A stretch of 64,000 nucleotides of DNA, from contig JAQGOL010000012.1 of NCBI GenBank assembly GCA_028293625.1, forward strand, positions 1 through 64,000, written 5' to 3'. The DNA comes from Chthoniobacteraceae bacterium (lineage in GTDB: Bacteria; Verrucomicrobiota; Verrucomicrobiia; Chthoniobacterales; Chthoniobacteraceae). This document shows positions 44,601-51,893 of the stretch, piece after piece (positions within the stretch are counted from its first letter, which is position 1; the number at the start of each line of letters is the position of its first letter). A program made the position numbers and the translations under genes. The notes under the pieces are model-generated. The model saw only the letters and a program-made list of their open reading frames with translations. It made no database searches and was not told the DNA's origin.

Positions 44601-46612
44601 TCTTAAGCGGCTTGGAAGCGGAGCATATTTACCGATTTCGTCTCGTCGCCACCAGCGATGCGGGAACAACTTACGGCGATTTCCATACCTTTTCGACCAT
44701 CTCCAAGGCAAGACCCACCGTGAAAACCGGCACGGTATCGGAAGTCGCGCCCGGCAACGCCATTCTCGGCGCGCAGGTCAATCCGAACGGGTTTCTCACC
44801 ACCGTTTATTTCGAATACGGCGTGACGGCTAACTATGGCAGCGAGACTGCGGTGCAAAACATAGGAGTCGGCCATGATGACGTGGTTTTGAACCGTAAGA
44901 TAACCGATTTTGCTTCCAACCACCTTATCCATTTCAGAGTAGTCGCCTCCAATATCAACGGCATTAGTTACGGCGATGACCAGACATTTACGAGCAGTAT
45001 CACGAAGCCTATCGTGGCAGGCGGATCTGTCAGCCCGATAAATGCCAGCAACATCACTTTTCAGAGTTTCTGTATTCCGAATGGTTCTGCCACCAAGGCG
45101 CATTTTATCTACTCCTTTGGAACAGATGAACCTTTGGCAACCGCCGAGCAGGAGATTGGAAGCGGCTATGAGCGTCTGCCTGTTTTTGCCACAATCACCG
45201 TTCCTGATCCTGCCCGCTCGTGCCGTTATCAACTTGTGGCCACCAATGCCGCGGGAACCGTCTATGGGGATACCCATACTTTCGAGCCCAAGATTTTTGC
45301 CGTGGCCGACACGGCGTCTATCAATGGTGCTGGTTCGATTCGGATCGACGTGCTTGCCAATGACTTCTCACCCGCCGGCCATGCACTCTCAGTCAGCGCG
45401 GTCGCGCAGGGATCGTCAGGCACCGTCTCGATTAACTCCGACCAGTCCCTTCAGTATTTGCCCGGCCGCAAGTTCACTGGGTCTGACAGTTTCATCTATA
45501 CCATCAGCGACGGACACGGCGCCTCGGCGGACGCGATGGTTGAAATCCACAATGTCCCGGTAAAAAGCGGAGGGCGGTACGTCGGACTTGTCCTTTCGGA
45601 ACCATTGCTGCATGGGCAGTCCGGTTACATCAATGCCACGCTAACAACCAAGGGCACGCTTACAGGTCAGTTACAATTTGCGGGAGCCAATTACGTGCTG
45701 AAAGGCGTGGTCAGTTCGGAGGGTAAATATGCGCAGATCATCCAGCGTCCTCATTTGAATCCACTTTTTCTATCACTTTCAACCGGCAGCGATGCGGCAC
45801 TGCTAAGCGGATTCATTTCAGAAAGCGAGGCCGCCGGTAATCGAGCAAGTATCGTGGCAAAAAAATCGTCGTTTACAAAAGCAGCGCCCTGCCGGCTGCC
45901 TGGAATATACACGGCGTTGTTGCAGCCCGATGAAAGCGCAGAGAAATCAGAGGAGCCTCGCACCAGCGGATACGCTACTATTCAAATTAACGCGCTTGGA
46001 ATTGCCCGGACAGTGGGCAGGTTGGGCGATGGCACGCCGATTTCCGTTGGGAGCCTTGTATGCGACGAGATGGAACTCGCGTTCTATACCGGCCTGTATG
46101 GCAAAAAGCCGAATGAGAGAGGAAGTCTTTTTGGAAACGTGCGTTTCGAACTTATCAGTGACATCCAGCAGGCGACCGGAGCGCTCTCCTGGCATAAACC
46201 ACCGCAGAGTTCGGGAGCGTTTTACCGTGACGGCTTCACCGTAACAACCACCCTGACGGGCTCGATGTATTGGCCAACGTCTCCCGCGCTCACGCTCGTT
46301 GGCGAGCAATATAACGCTTACGCGACTTTTACGGATGGCAACCTTGATAAATCGAGTCTGGAAGCGGAGCTAACCAAGACTTTAAGTATCTCCGTGGCAT
46401 ATAAGGTGACCGCCCTCACGAAGTCCGATGACCGCCTGGCCGTGCGAATTTCTCCAAAGAGCGGGCTTTTTTCCGGTAACTTTCGCGACAAGTTCTCCGG
46501 CATGACCCGGACTTTCACGGGTGTGCTTCTGCAAAACGACAACATAGGAATCGGACTCTTTTCCGGAAGCAATGAAATGGGTTCGGTCCGGCTTCAACCA
46601 AGACAAAACTAA
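41645..46612 (+). CDS. Giant secreted Ig / RCC1-propeller / FN3-like protein
   Basis: 1,655 residues with a signal peptide (to about 27). An Ig-like domain (about 27-115, NYQWFQNGRPLAGETGS), an RCC1 block with seven repeats of the type VVAISAG...LALKSDGTVVAWG (about 132-382), two Ig-like domains (385-555), a second seven-repeat RCC1 block (558-824), four FN3-like domains (825-1217), a cadherin-like Ig domain (1217-1302, VLANDFSP), and a 350-residue C-terminal domain of unknown type. Likely an exported or surface protein that binds a glycan or protein partner (inference). The longer ATG upstream was rejected because the signal starts at 41645. Confidence 0.85.
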   Translation: MITCSSRTSGAVRLLSLLFIIWATQGWGAPAVLVQPVTSQVVAVDAPVDFNVSAEGNGALNYQWFQNGRPLAGETGSRLTLGKVRYSDRGYYQVRLTDSTGSQTSHAGFLNVLVPAEIIPFAQDYSAPVPPGLLNVVAMDVGADHKLASAAINGVALKSDGTVISWGESVGAAPLGVKDVVAVSAGIYHSLALRSDGTVVAWGSNPILTTVPANLSGVVAISAGSAYNLALKENGTVIAWGANAVNDMTVPAGLSDVTAISAGQLHALALKSDGTVVTWGSSGVSSLTVPAGLTGVTAISAGYLYSLALKTDGTVVGWGESGYNDLSAPSGLSEVVAISAGDGCNLALKSDETAVAWGGNTIAEHRGVVAVAAGFTRNFALKKVVQPLITTQPLPAVQTLNEPDRLTYSVTATGGGLNYQWKKDGVTLAGETSDSLLIQELSSYNAGNYTVTVSNAVGSVTSDMAVLLLRGPTFIRDPEPSQVAKVGTSVTFNAAVTGSGSLAYQWMRNGFPIAGATGSSLTLSQARFSDRGYYQLRVTDLLGTATSRAGFLNIARSGELRVWGYNAEGQNTPPAGLTDIVALSASDNHTLALKSDGTVVAWGDDDVQVPSGLSGVVAVSCESCNVALKSDGTIVAWGKDKYSRNALFAGLSEIVAISDHFAIKADGTVVAWAFEGDFKRSLHEGLGHTTAITTGGGRVVTLRSDGSVVDWNSDGSPENSPPAFQTGVVAVASGGSHCLALKSDGTVVAWGNRLFTAVPVGLSEVTAISAGAFHSVALKSDGTVVAWGSNDSFLYSNSNQSIVPADLGYVVLIEAGSAYNLALQVLVPTPITNPATNLQSHSATFNAEINPEGFPASLFFQFSADSLSYENSTPPQQVDGAVFPVAVSFIKAGLLTDTTYHYRAVTTNGRTTSYGTDRTFTTLPPPPSTSGTSAKQVTTGSAILSGLINSNGIAVSAYFEYGPISAPAAQTAPQEFGPGSTTVTQLLSGLEAEHIYRFRLVATSDAGTTYGDFHTFSTISKARPTVKTGTVSEVAPGNAILGAQVNPNGFLTTVYFEYGVTANYGSETAVQNIGVGHDDVVLNRKITDFASNHLIHFRVVASNINGISYGDDQTFTSSITKPIVAGGSVSPINASNITFQSFCIPNGSATKAHFIYSFGTDEPLATAEQEIGSGYERLPVFATITVPDPARSCRYQLVATNAAGTVYGDTHTFEPKIFAVADTASINGAGSIRIDVLANDFSPAGHALSVSAVAQGSSGTVSINSDQSLQYLPGRKFTGSDSFIYTISDGHGASADAMVEIHNVPVKSGGRYVGLVLSEPLLHGQSGYINATLTTKGTLTGQLQFAGANYVLKGVVSSEGKYAQIIQRPHLNPLFLSLSTGSDAALLSGFISESEAAGNRASIVAKKSSFTKAAPCRLPGIYTALLQPDESAEKSEEPRTSGYATIQINALGIARTVGRLGDGTPISVGSLVCDEMELAFYTGLYGKKPNERGSLFGNVRFELISDIQQATGALSWHKPPQSSGAFYRDGFTVTTTLTGSMYWPTSPALTLVGEQYNAYATFTDGNLDKSSLEAELTKTLSISVAYKVTALTKSDDRLAVRISPKSGLFSGNFRDKFSGMTRTFTGVLLQNDNIGIGLFSGSNEMGSVRLQPRQN

Positions 46613-46629
46613 GATTGGAAAATCGGGCG

Positions 46630-46755
46630 TTGTTCAGATTCGCCATCACCTTCAGCGGAGTGATCCTTCAGCACGACAACTTGGGCACTGGGCTTTTCTT
46701 GGGCAGAAATGAGACGGGCTCAGTTCTGGTGACGCCAAGGTCAACACAGCCCTGA
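46630..46755 (+). pseudogene. C-terminal relic of a paralogue of the giant protein
   Basis: The frame TTG 46630 to TGA 46755 gives FSGVILQHDNLGTGLFLG and NETGSVLVTPR, matching the giant's own C-terminal FTGVLLQNDNIGIGLFSG, NEMGSVRLQPR. It begins 18 nt after the giant's stop, and only the last 41 codons remain. It is the remains of a tandem duplicate or of recombination with a paralogue. Confidence 0.75.
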
Positions 46756-47090
46756 GGCGTGCAGGCTCAAGGGGGGGCGCCGTCAGCGGCTGCTCCGTTG
46801 ATTTCGCGGCAAAAGGAGCGGGATGCTGGCGAAAGCACACAGTGTGCAGCGCATGTTGAAGGCAGCATGATTGTTGATTGAGGTTGGCAACGAATAAACT
46901 ATCGGGAGACTCATTCCATTCCTAAGAACCAGGGTGGTTTTTGTATTAATTACTGCCTTTTGGTTGATTTGTTTTCCGCAAATTAATTGTCCGTGTTTGC
47001 CACGTATTTCGGTGGGATTTCATGCTTGTGCATATGCGTGAAATGTTTACGCAATGTCCTGTTCCAAGAACTTTGCAGTGGCCCCCGCCC
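46756..47090. other. Intergenic region before the secreted propeller gene
   Basis: 335 nt with no gene. AACCAGGGTGGTT followed by TTTG (46927-46942) is a short possible terminator. Downstream of it, 46940-47020, is an AT-rich stretch that could hold a promoter for the propeller gene; no clear -35/-10 pair could be assigned. Confidence 0.35.
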
Positions 47091-47993
47091 ATGAACACGT
47101 TCCCCCCTCCTAATACCTTCGCAAAACGTCTGTTGCTCACCGCCGTGCTCGCTTTTTTAAGCGTCTGCGGCAACGCCCAAACCGTCAAACATCGCATTCT
47201 GCTCTTTGAATATGGGAGCGGGCCGAATCGAATGCTTGAGCTCGATGCGGACGGAAAAGTGGTGTGGGAACACAAGCCGCCGAGTATCGCCGTCATCTTC
47301 GAGGTGTTGCCGAGTGGGAACGTGCTTTACGCTTACGGCGGAAAACCGACCGGTGTGCAGGAGGTGACCCGAAAAGGGGACGTGGTATGGAATTATGTCA
47401 GCAAGTCCGCGCAGGTGCTGGGAAGTCGCCGTTTGGCGAATGGCAATACCTTGCTTGCGGAGCAGGGGCCGTGTCAGGCACTTGAAGTCAATCCAAAGGG
47501 CGAGATCGTACGGATCACGCCGTTAAAGACCAGTCATGCCGAGCCGCACCTTCAGGTCCGCAATATTCATCAGCTCGCCGATGGCCATATCCTGGCAGCG
47601 CATGAGGGAGAAGGGGCGGTGCGTGAAGTGGATCAGACCGGCAAAGTCATCTGGGAATACACCGGCGTGGAAAACGCCGGCGATGCCCAGCGCCTAGCCA
47701 ATGGGAATACGCTTATTTCTTGCGGCACACAGAAACGCCTCATCGAAGTAACCCCTGACAAGCAGATCGTCTGGGAGTTCGGGGCCAAGGACGCGCCCGA
47801 GCTTAATCTGACGTGGATTACCAGCATCCAGCAGCTCAGGAACGGCAACGTGCTCGTCGGCAACTTTCTTCGCGGGCAGGAAGGGAAGGGGGCGCATGCT
47901 TTTGAGGTCACGCATGACAAAAAAGTCGTCTGGAAGTATGACGACCACAGCATCATTAAATCGCTGACCACCGTGCGTGTGGTGGAGGAATAA
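47091..47993 (+). CDS. Secreted PQQ-like beta-propeller protein
   Basis: 300 residues, signal peptide to about 30 (FLSVCGNAQT). Repeats of the type LADGHILAAHEGEGAVREVDQTGKVIWEY, LANGNTLISCG...VIWEF and LRNGNVLVGNF...VVWKY make a six- or seven-bladed propeller, each ending in Trp-containing GKVVW-type strands. It has no visible catalytic residues and probably binds a ligand in the periplasm. ATG 47091 puts the signal at the N-terminus. The MFS gene follows after 1 nt, so it is likely co-expressed. Confidence 0.75.
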   Translation: MNTFPPPNTFAKRLLLTAVLAFLSVCGNAQTVKHRILLFEYGSGPNRMLELDADGKVVWEHKPPSIAVIFEVLPSGNVLYAYGGKPTGVQEVTRKGDVVWNYVSKSAQVLGSRRLANGNTLLAEQGPCQALEVNPKGEIVRITPLKTSHAEPHLQVRNIHQLADGHILAAHEGEGAVREVDQTGKVIWEYTGVENAGDAQRLANGNTLISCGTQKRLIEVTPDKQIVWEFGAKDAPELNLTWITSIQQLRNGNVLVGNFLRGQEGKGAHAFEVTHDKKVVWKYDDHSIIKSLTTVRVVEE

Positions 47994-47994
47994 T

Positions 47995-49314
47995 ATGCCA
48001 CTGGCTCCAGCGAGTGCGCCCGCCGCCGCGGCGATTGATCCCGGTCTGCTCCGCAAGAAGATTGCGTGGCGTGTCCTGCCATTTGTTTTTGTCCTTTATA
48101 TCGTTGCTTACCTGGATCGCGCGAATGTCGGCTTTGCCAAGCTGGCGATGAAGGATGATCTCAAGTTCTCCGAGGGAGTCTTCGGTCTTGGGTTCGGCAT
48201 CTTTTTCATCGGTTATCTCTTTCTTGAAATCCCCGGCGCGCTGCTGGTGGAACGCTGGAGCGCACGCAAATGGTTTGCCCGCATCCTTTGTTCATGGGGC
48301 CTGGTCTCCTCGCTGACTGCTTTTGTGCAAACGCCGATGCAGTTTTACATGGCGCGCTTTTTCCTTGGGATCGCGGAAGCGGGCCTTTTCCCCGGCATCA
48401 TCGTTTATTTCACGCACTGGTTTACAAGCCAGGATCGTGGCCGCGCGTTGGCGGGGCTGGTGATGGCCGTGCCGTTCAGCCTGGCGCTTGGGGCACCAGT
48501 GTCGGGTGGATTGATGCACATCCATTGGCTCGATCTTGCGGGCTGGAAGTGGCTCTTTATTTTAGAAGGCGTGCCGGCAGTCATCCTCGGCGTGGTGACG
48601 CTATACGTGCTTAAAGATCGCCCCCGCGACGCGAAATGGCTTCTGCCGCACGAATGCGAATGGCTCGAAAGCCAGCTTGAGGCGGAGGCGGCGGAAAAGC
48701 GGGCACTGGGCCACGCGTCCGTCTGGCAGGCGTTGCGGATGCCCACCGTTTGGTTGCTTGCGCTTGGCATCTTCGCCACCAACACAGGCGGCTATGCGCT
48801 GGTCTTTTGGTTGCCGACCGCAGTGAAAGGCGTATCGGGCGGCTCGACTTTGGAAGTGCTGGCGTGGAGCGGGCTCATTTACGCTTTTGGTGTCGTCGGC
48901 GTTTATGTCTCCGGCTGGTCTTCGGATCGGACCGGTGACCGCAAATGGCATTGCGTAGCCGGGATGGCGTTGACCGCATTCTTTCTGGCGGGCAGCACAA
49001 TTCCGGGCCAGCCGGTCTGGCTGGTGATGACGTGGCTCTGCCTGATGGGTTTCACGGCTTTTTTCTGGCCGTCGCCGTTTTGGGCGCTGCCAACAATCAC
49101 GCTCACAGCTTCGGCGGCCGCGGTGTCGATTGGCTTTATCAACATGTTCGCCAATCTGGCCGGGTATCTGGGCAATCACCACGTCGGCTGGCTTAAGGAA
49201 CACGGCTTCGATGACCGGGTCTGTCTGCTCTTCCTGGCCGGATGCTACCTCGTCGGGAGCGTATTTGTCGCATTGATCCGGGTCCGCAAAGTGGCGACCC
49301 AACAGAGTGCGTAA
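47995..49314 (+). CDS. MFS transporter, ACS (anion:cation symporter) family
   Basis: 439 residues with about 12 membrane segments. VLYIVAYLDRANVGFAKLAMKDDL and LGIAEAGLFPGIIVYFTHWF with the signature RGRALAGLVM mark the ACS family of phthalate and sugar-acid permeases. ATG 47995 sits 6 nt after a good GGAGG ribosome site, which fixes the start. Together with the SMP-30 lactonase nearby it suggests sugar-acid or aldonate uptake (inference). It is distinct from the ExuT of the pectin locus. Confidence 0.88.
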   Translation: MPLAPASAPAAAAIDPGLLRKKIAWRVLPFVFVLYIVAYLDRANVGFAKLAMKDDLKFSEGVFGLGFGIFFIGYLFLEIPGALLVERWSARKWFARILCSWGLVSSLTAFVQTPMQFYMARFFLGIAEAGLFPGIIVYFTHWFTSQDRGRALAGLVMAVPFSLALGAPVSGGLMHIHWLDLAGWKWLFILEGVPAVILGVVTLYVLKDRPRDAKWLLPHECEWLESQLEAEAAEKRALGHASVWQALRMPTVWLLALGIFATNTGGYALVFWLPTAVKGVSGGSTLEVLAWSGLIYAFGVVGVYVSGWSSDRTGDRKWHCVAGMALTAFFLAGSTIPGQPVWLVMTWLCLMGFTAFFWPSPFWALPTITLTASAAAVSIGFINMFANLAGYLGNHHVGWLKEHGFDDRVCLLFLAGCYLVGSVFVALIRVRKVATQQSA

Positions 49315-49344
49315 TCAGACCGGTCCGTTTCCCAAAGGCCGGTG

Positions 49345-49374
49345 GCGCGGAGCAAGTCGAGGCTTGCCCCGCGC
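49345..49374. terminator. Hairpin between convergent genes
   Basis: GCGCGGAGCAAG (49345-49356) and CTTGCCCCGCGC (49363-49374) pair over 11 of 12 positions with a single A/C mismatch around the loop TCGAGG. It lies between the convergent MFS and SMP-30 genes. There is no T-run, so it may be a bidirectional termination or mRNA-end hairpin. Confidence 0.5.
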
Positions 49375-49386
49375 GTGAGCGGTGGC

Positions 49387-50502
49387 TCAGCACCAATGCG
49401 CGCCGATTGCCTCGACGTAGACCGCGTAGAGCGACTGGCTCGCCGTCATGAAAAGCCGGTTGCGCCGTGGGCCGCCAAAGCAGACGTTGCCGCACACTTC
49501 AGGAAGCCTGATCTGGCCGATGCGCTGGCCGTCGGGCGCGAAGACATGGACGCCGTCGTAGAGGCCAAGTGATTCCGCGAAAACTTGTTTTGATTCATCA
49601 ACGGAGGTTGCCCATCCGCAACCGGCCCAGATGTTGCCTTCCGTATCGCAGCGTATCCCGTCGGCGAGACCCGCAACGGCGCAACCCGCCCCGCCCTCCG
49701 GCAACTCCATTTTCATGGAGGCAAAGACGCGTCCTTTGCTTAGACTGACACCGTTTACGACGTCGAAGACTTGGATGTTTTTCGGCGCGTCTTTAAAATG
49801 CGTGGCGCCGGTGTCGGCGATGTAGAGCAGCTTATAGTCGGGCGAAAAACAGAGGCCGTTTGGTTTAAAAAGCGCATCGGTGACGAGCGCGATTTTTCCA
49901 TCCTTTGGATCGATCCGATAAACGGCTTCCTTGAGCTGGAGTTCGCCTTTGTGTCCTTCGTAATTGCCGAGGGTTCCGTAGCCGGGATCGGTAAACCAGA
50001 TGCCGCCATCGGGATGAACGACCAGATCGTTGGGGGCGTTGAGCGGCTTGCCGTTGAATTGATCGGCGAGGACGGAGACGGAGCCATCGCGTTCATAGCG
50101 CACGACACGCCGGGTGCCATGTTCGCAGGAGAGCTGCCGGCTTTCGCGATCGAAGGTGTTGCCGTTGCTGTTATTGGCCACTTTACGCAGCCGGCTGATG
50201 TGATCGTCCTCGCAGAGCCAGCGCAGCTGGGCGTCATTGGGAATGTCACTCCACATGAGATAACCGCCCGTCGCGCTCCATGCGGGTCCTTCGGCCCAAA
50301 GCATCCCGGTGTGCAGCCGCTGAATCGGGGTGCTTCCGATGCGATATTTCTTAAACCGATCATCAAATGCGATGACGTCCTGTTCCGGGTAACGCAGCGG
50401 CGGCGCGCCGGGCTGGAAATCGCGCGCAAGAAGCGGCGTGGCGGCGAACGCACCGAGGCCGGCGAGAAACGAGCGGCGGCTGGGGAGTGGGGAGACGCTC
50501 AC
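49387..50502 (-). CDS. SMP-30/gluconolactonase-family protein, Tat-type signal
   Basis: 371 residues. A twin-arginine signal (PSRRSFLAGLGAFAATPLL) marks export of a folded protein. Then a six-bladed propeller with WAEGPAW (metal Glu), NGNTFDRESRQLSCEHGTRRV, NAPNDLVVHPDGGIWFTDPGYG, and KPNGLCFSPDYKLLYIADTG. It probably hydrolyses a sugar lactone. GTG 50502 follows AGGAGGG by about 6 nt and overlaps the PEP-CTERM stop as GTGA, which supports this start. Confidence 0.87.
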   Translation of the reverse strand: MSVSPLPSRRSFLAGLGAFAATPLLARDFQPGAPPLRYPEQDVIAFDDRFKKYRIGSTPIQRLHTGMLWAEGPAWSATGGYLMWSDIPNDAQLRWLCEDDHISRLRKVANNSNGNTFDRESRQLSCEHGTRRVVRYERDGSVSVLADQFNGKPLNAPNDLVVHPDGGIWFTDPGYGTLGNYEGHKGELQLKEAVYRIDPKDGKIALVTDALFKPNGLCFSPDYKLLYIADTGATHFKDAPKNIQVFDVVNGVSLSKGRVFASMKMELPEGGAGCAVAGLADGIRCDTEGNIWAGCGWATSVDESKQVFAESLGLYDGVHVFAPDGQRIGQIRLPEVCGNVCFGGPRRNRLFMTASQSLYAVYVEAIGAHWC

Positions 50503-51815
50503 AGTGCGACCCTCCTGCGGCGCAGCAGTGCAGCGATTCCGCCGAATGCCATGAGAGCCGTGGAGCACGGCTCCGGAATGAACTCGACTGTCAGCCCGGA
50601 GAGAACGCCGGTGGATCCATTGGCGCCGAGCACCCCCTCCACGGTTCCATTGGTAACGGGCACATCGTCAAAGAAAATGGCGTTCAAGCCGTTGTAATTG
50701 CCGGCCACTCCGCCGCCCTCCACGCCATTGATTCCGATGATGCCTGTATTAAAGCCCATATAAAAATAGAGATCCGCGGTCGCGGCGTCACTAAGCCCCG
50801 AGATGGTAAACGGGGATCCGGTCGGAGAACTATTAGCGGCCGAGTTATTAAAGACGTAATCATCAAAAAGGACATCAGGCTGGTTTGCCTGGCCGGGTTC
50901 ATGATCCCCACCGACCAGACCGATTGTGAAAGCGACCTTGGTCGCAATTCCCTGGTCATTCAGCAGGTTGCTTCCCGAGACTTGCAGGTTGTCGTCGCCG
51001 CCGGTCGAATCCGCGGTCAGTCCATTGAAGGTGTTGCCACCGCCGGCAGCGCCCGGGCCAAAGTAGGTGCCGGCCGAGTCGGCGTCGCCCGGCCGTTTGC
51101 CATTAAAATCGATGTTGACCCTCGTGTTTGGTAATGGAGGCGGCGGGGTGATGCTGCGATTTAATGAAGCGGTGAGCCCGGTTGAATCGCCGCCGATTCC
51201 GGTCCCGGCACTGACTCCGACCGAAAAGTCGATGCGATCATTCGCCGCGAGCTGCAGGGTAAGGTTGAAGGAGCCTGCATCAAGTAGGCTCGCGATCCTA
51301 GTGGTCGTGTTCGAGGCATTCGTAAAAAGAATGTTGTTTTGCGTAATGCCTCCATCGAGCGAGCGAAAATTGCCCGTGATGGTGTAGTAACCATCGGAAG
51401 GCACGGTGAACCGCACCAAACCCGCATAAATGGGCGCGACCGATCCATCCGGACCGAGGCCGCCGGGATGAAGCAGGATTTCCCCGGGATTCAGTCCCGA
51501 AAATCCCGAGCCCGGGACGGTGTCAACGTTGATGACAGCGGCGGGCACGATGACATTGTTGGCAACGTGAAATCCCTGGGTATTGGGATTGCCGGCAAAA
51601 GTGTTTTCGTGCTGGCTTGGTAAGAACAAGGTGAAATCACCAGCGTCTAAACCATAACCAACGCTGAAAGGACCAAACGTCGGAGTTGTCTCCGTTAAAG
51701 GATCAAGTTCGTTAGCGAGAAAGGAGGCGTTGGCGTCGAATAGCTGCGCTTGCGCGCGAGGTGTGGTGGTCCAGACAAGGAATCCAAGGGCGGAGAGAAC
51801 GAGGGAGCGGTGCAT
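50499..51815 (-). CDS. PEP-CTERM sorted exported protein
   Basis: 438 residues. Signal peptide (to about 24), then a 200-residue beta-rich domain starting DANASFLANELDP, a proline-rich linker (ITPPPPLPN), a second domain (NIDFNGKRPGDADSAGTYFG) and a C-terminal sorting tag: IPEPCSTALMAFGGIAALLRRRR. The tag is cut by an exosortase after reaching the membrane; none is in this window. The N-terminal domain is shared with the CotH/lamin-tail protein next door. The stop overlaps the lactonase GTG. Confidence 0.85.
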   Translation of the reverse strand: MHRSLVLSALGFLVWTTTPRAQAQLFDANASFLANELDPLTETTPTFGPFSVGYGLDAGDFTLFLPSQHENTFAGNPNTQGFHVANNVIVPAAVINVDTVPGSGFSGLNPGEILLHPGGLGPDGSVAPIYAGLVRFTVPSDGYYTITGNFRSLDGGITQNNILFTNASNTTTRIASLLDAGSFNLTLQLAANDRIDFSVGVSAGTGIGGDSTGLTASLNRSITPPPPLPNTRVNIDFNGKRPGDADSAGTYFGPGAAGGGNTFNGLTADSTGGDDNLQVSGSNLLNDQGIATKVAFTIGLVGGDHEPGQANQPDVLFDDYVFNNSAANSSPTGSPFTISGLSDAATADLYFYMGFNTGIIGINGVEGGGVAGNYNGLNAIFFDDVPVTNGTVEGVLGANGSTGVLSGLTVEFIPEPCSTALMAFGGIAALLRRRRVAL

Positions 51816-51893
51816 CTGTTTTTAGGGGGATGTGCATGCGGTATGCAGGCTGAGTGCGGGACTAATTGGGTTGTGAACGAAAGAGGCTCGGCG

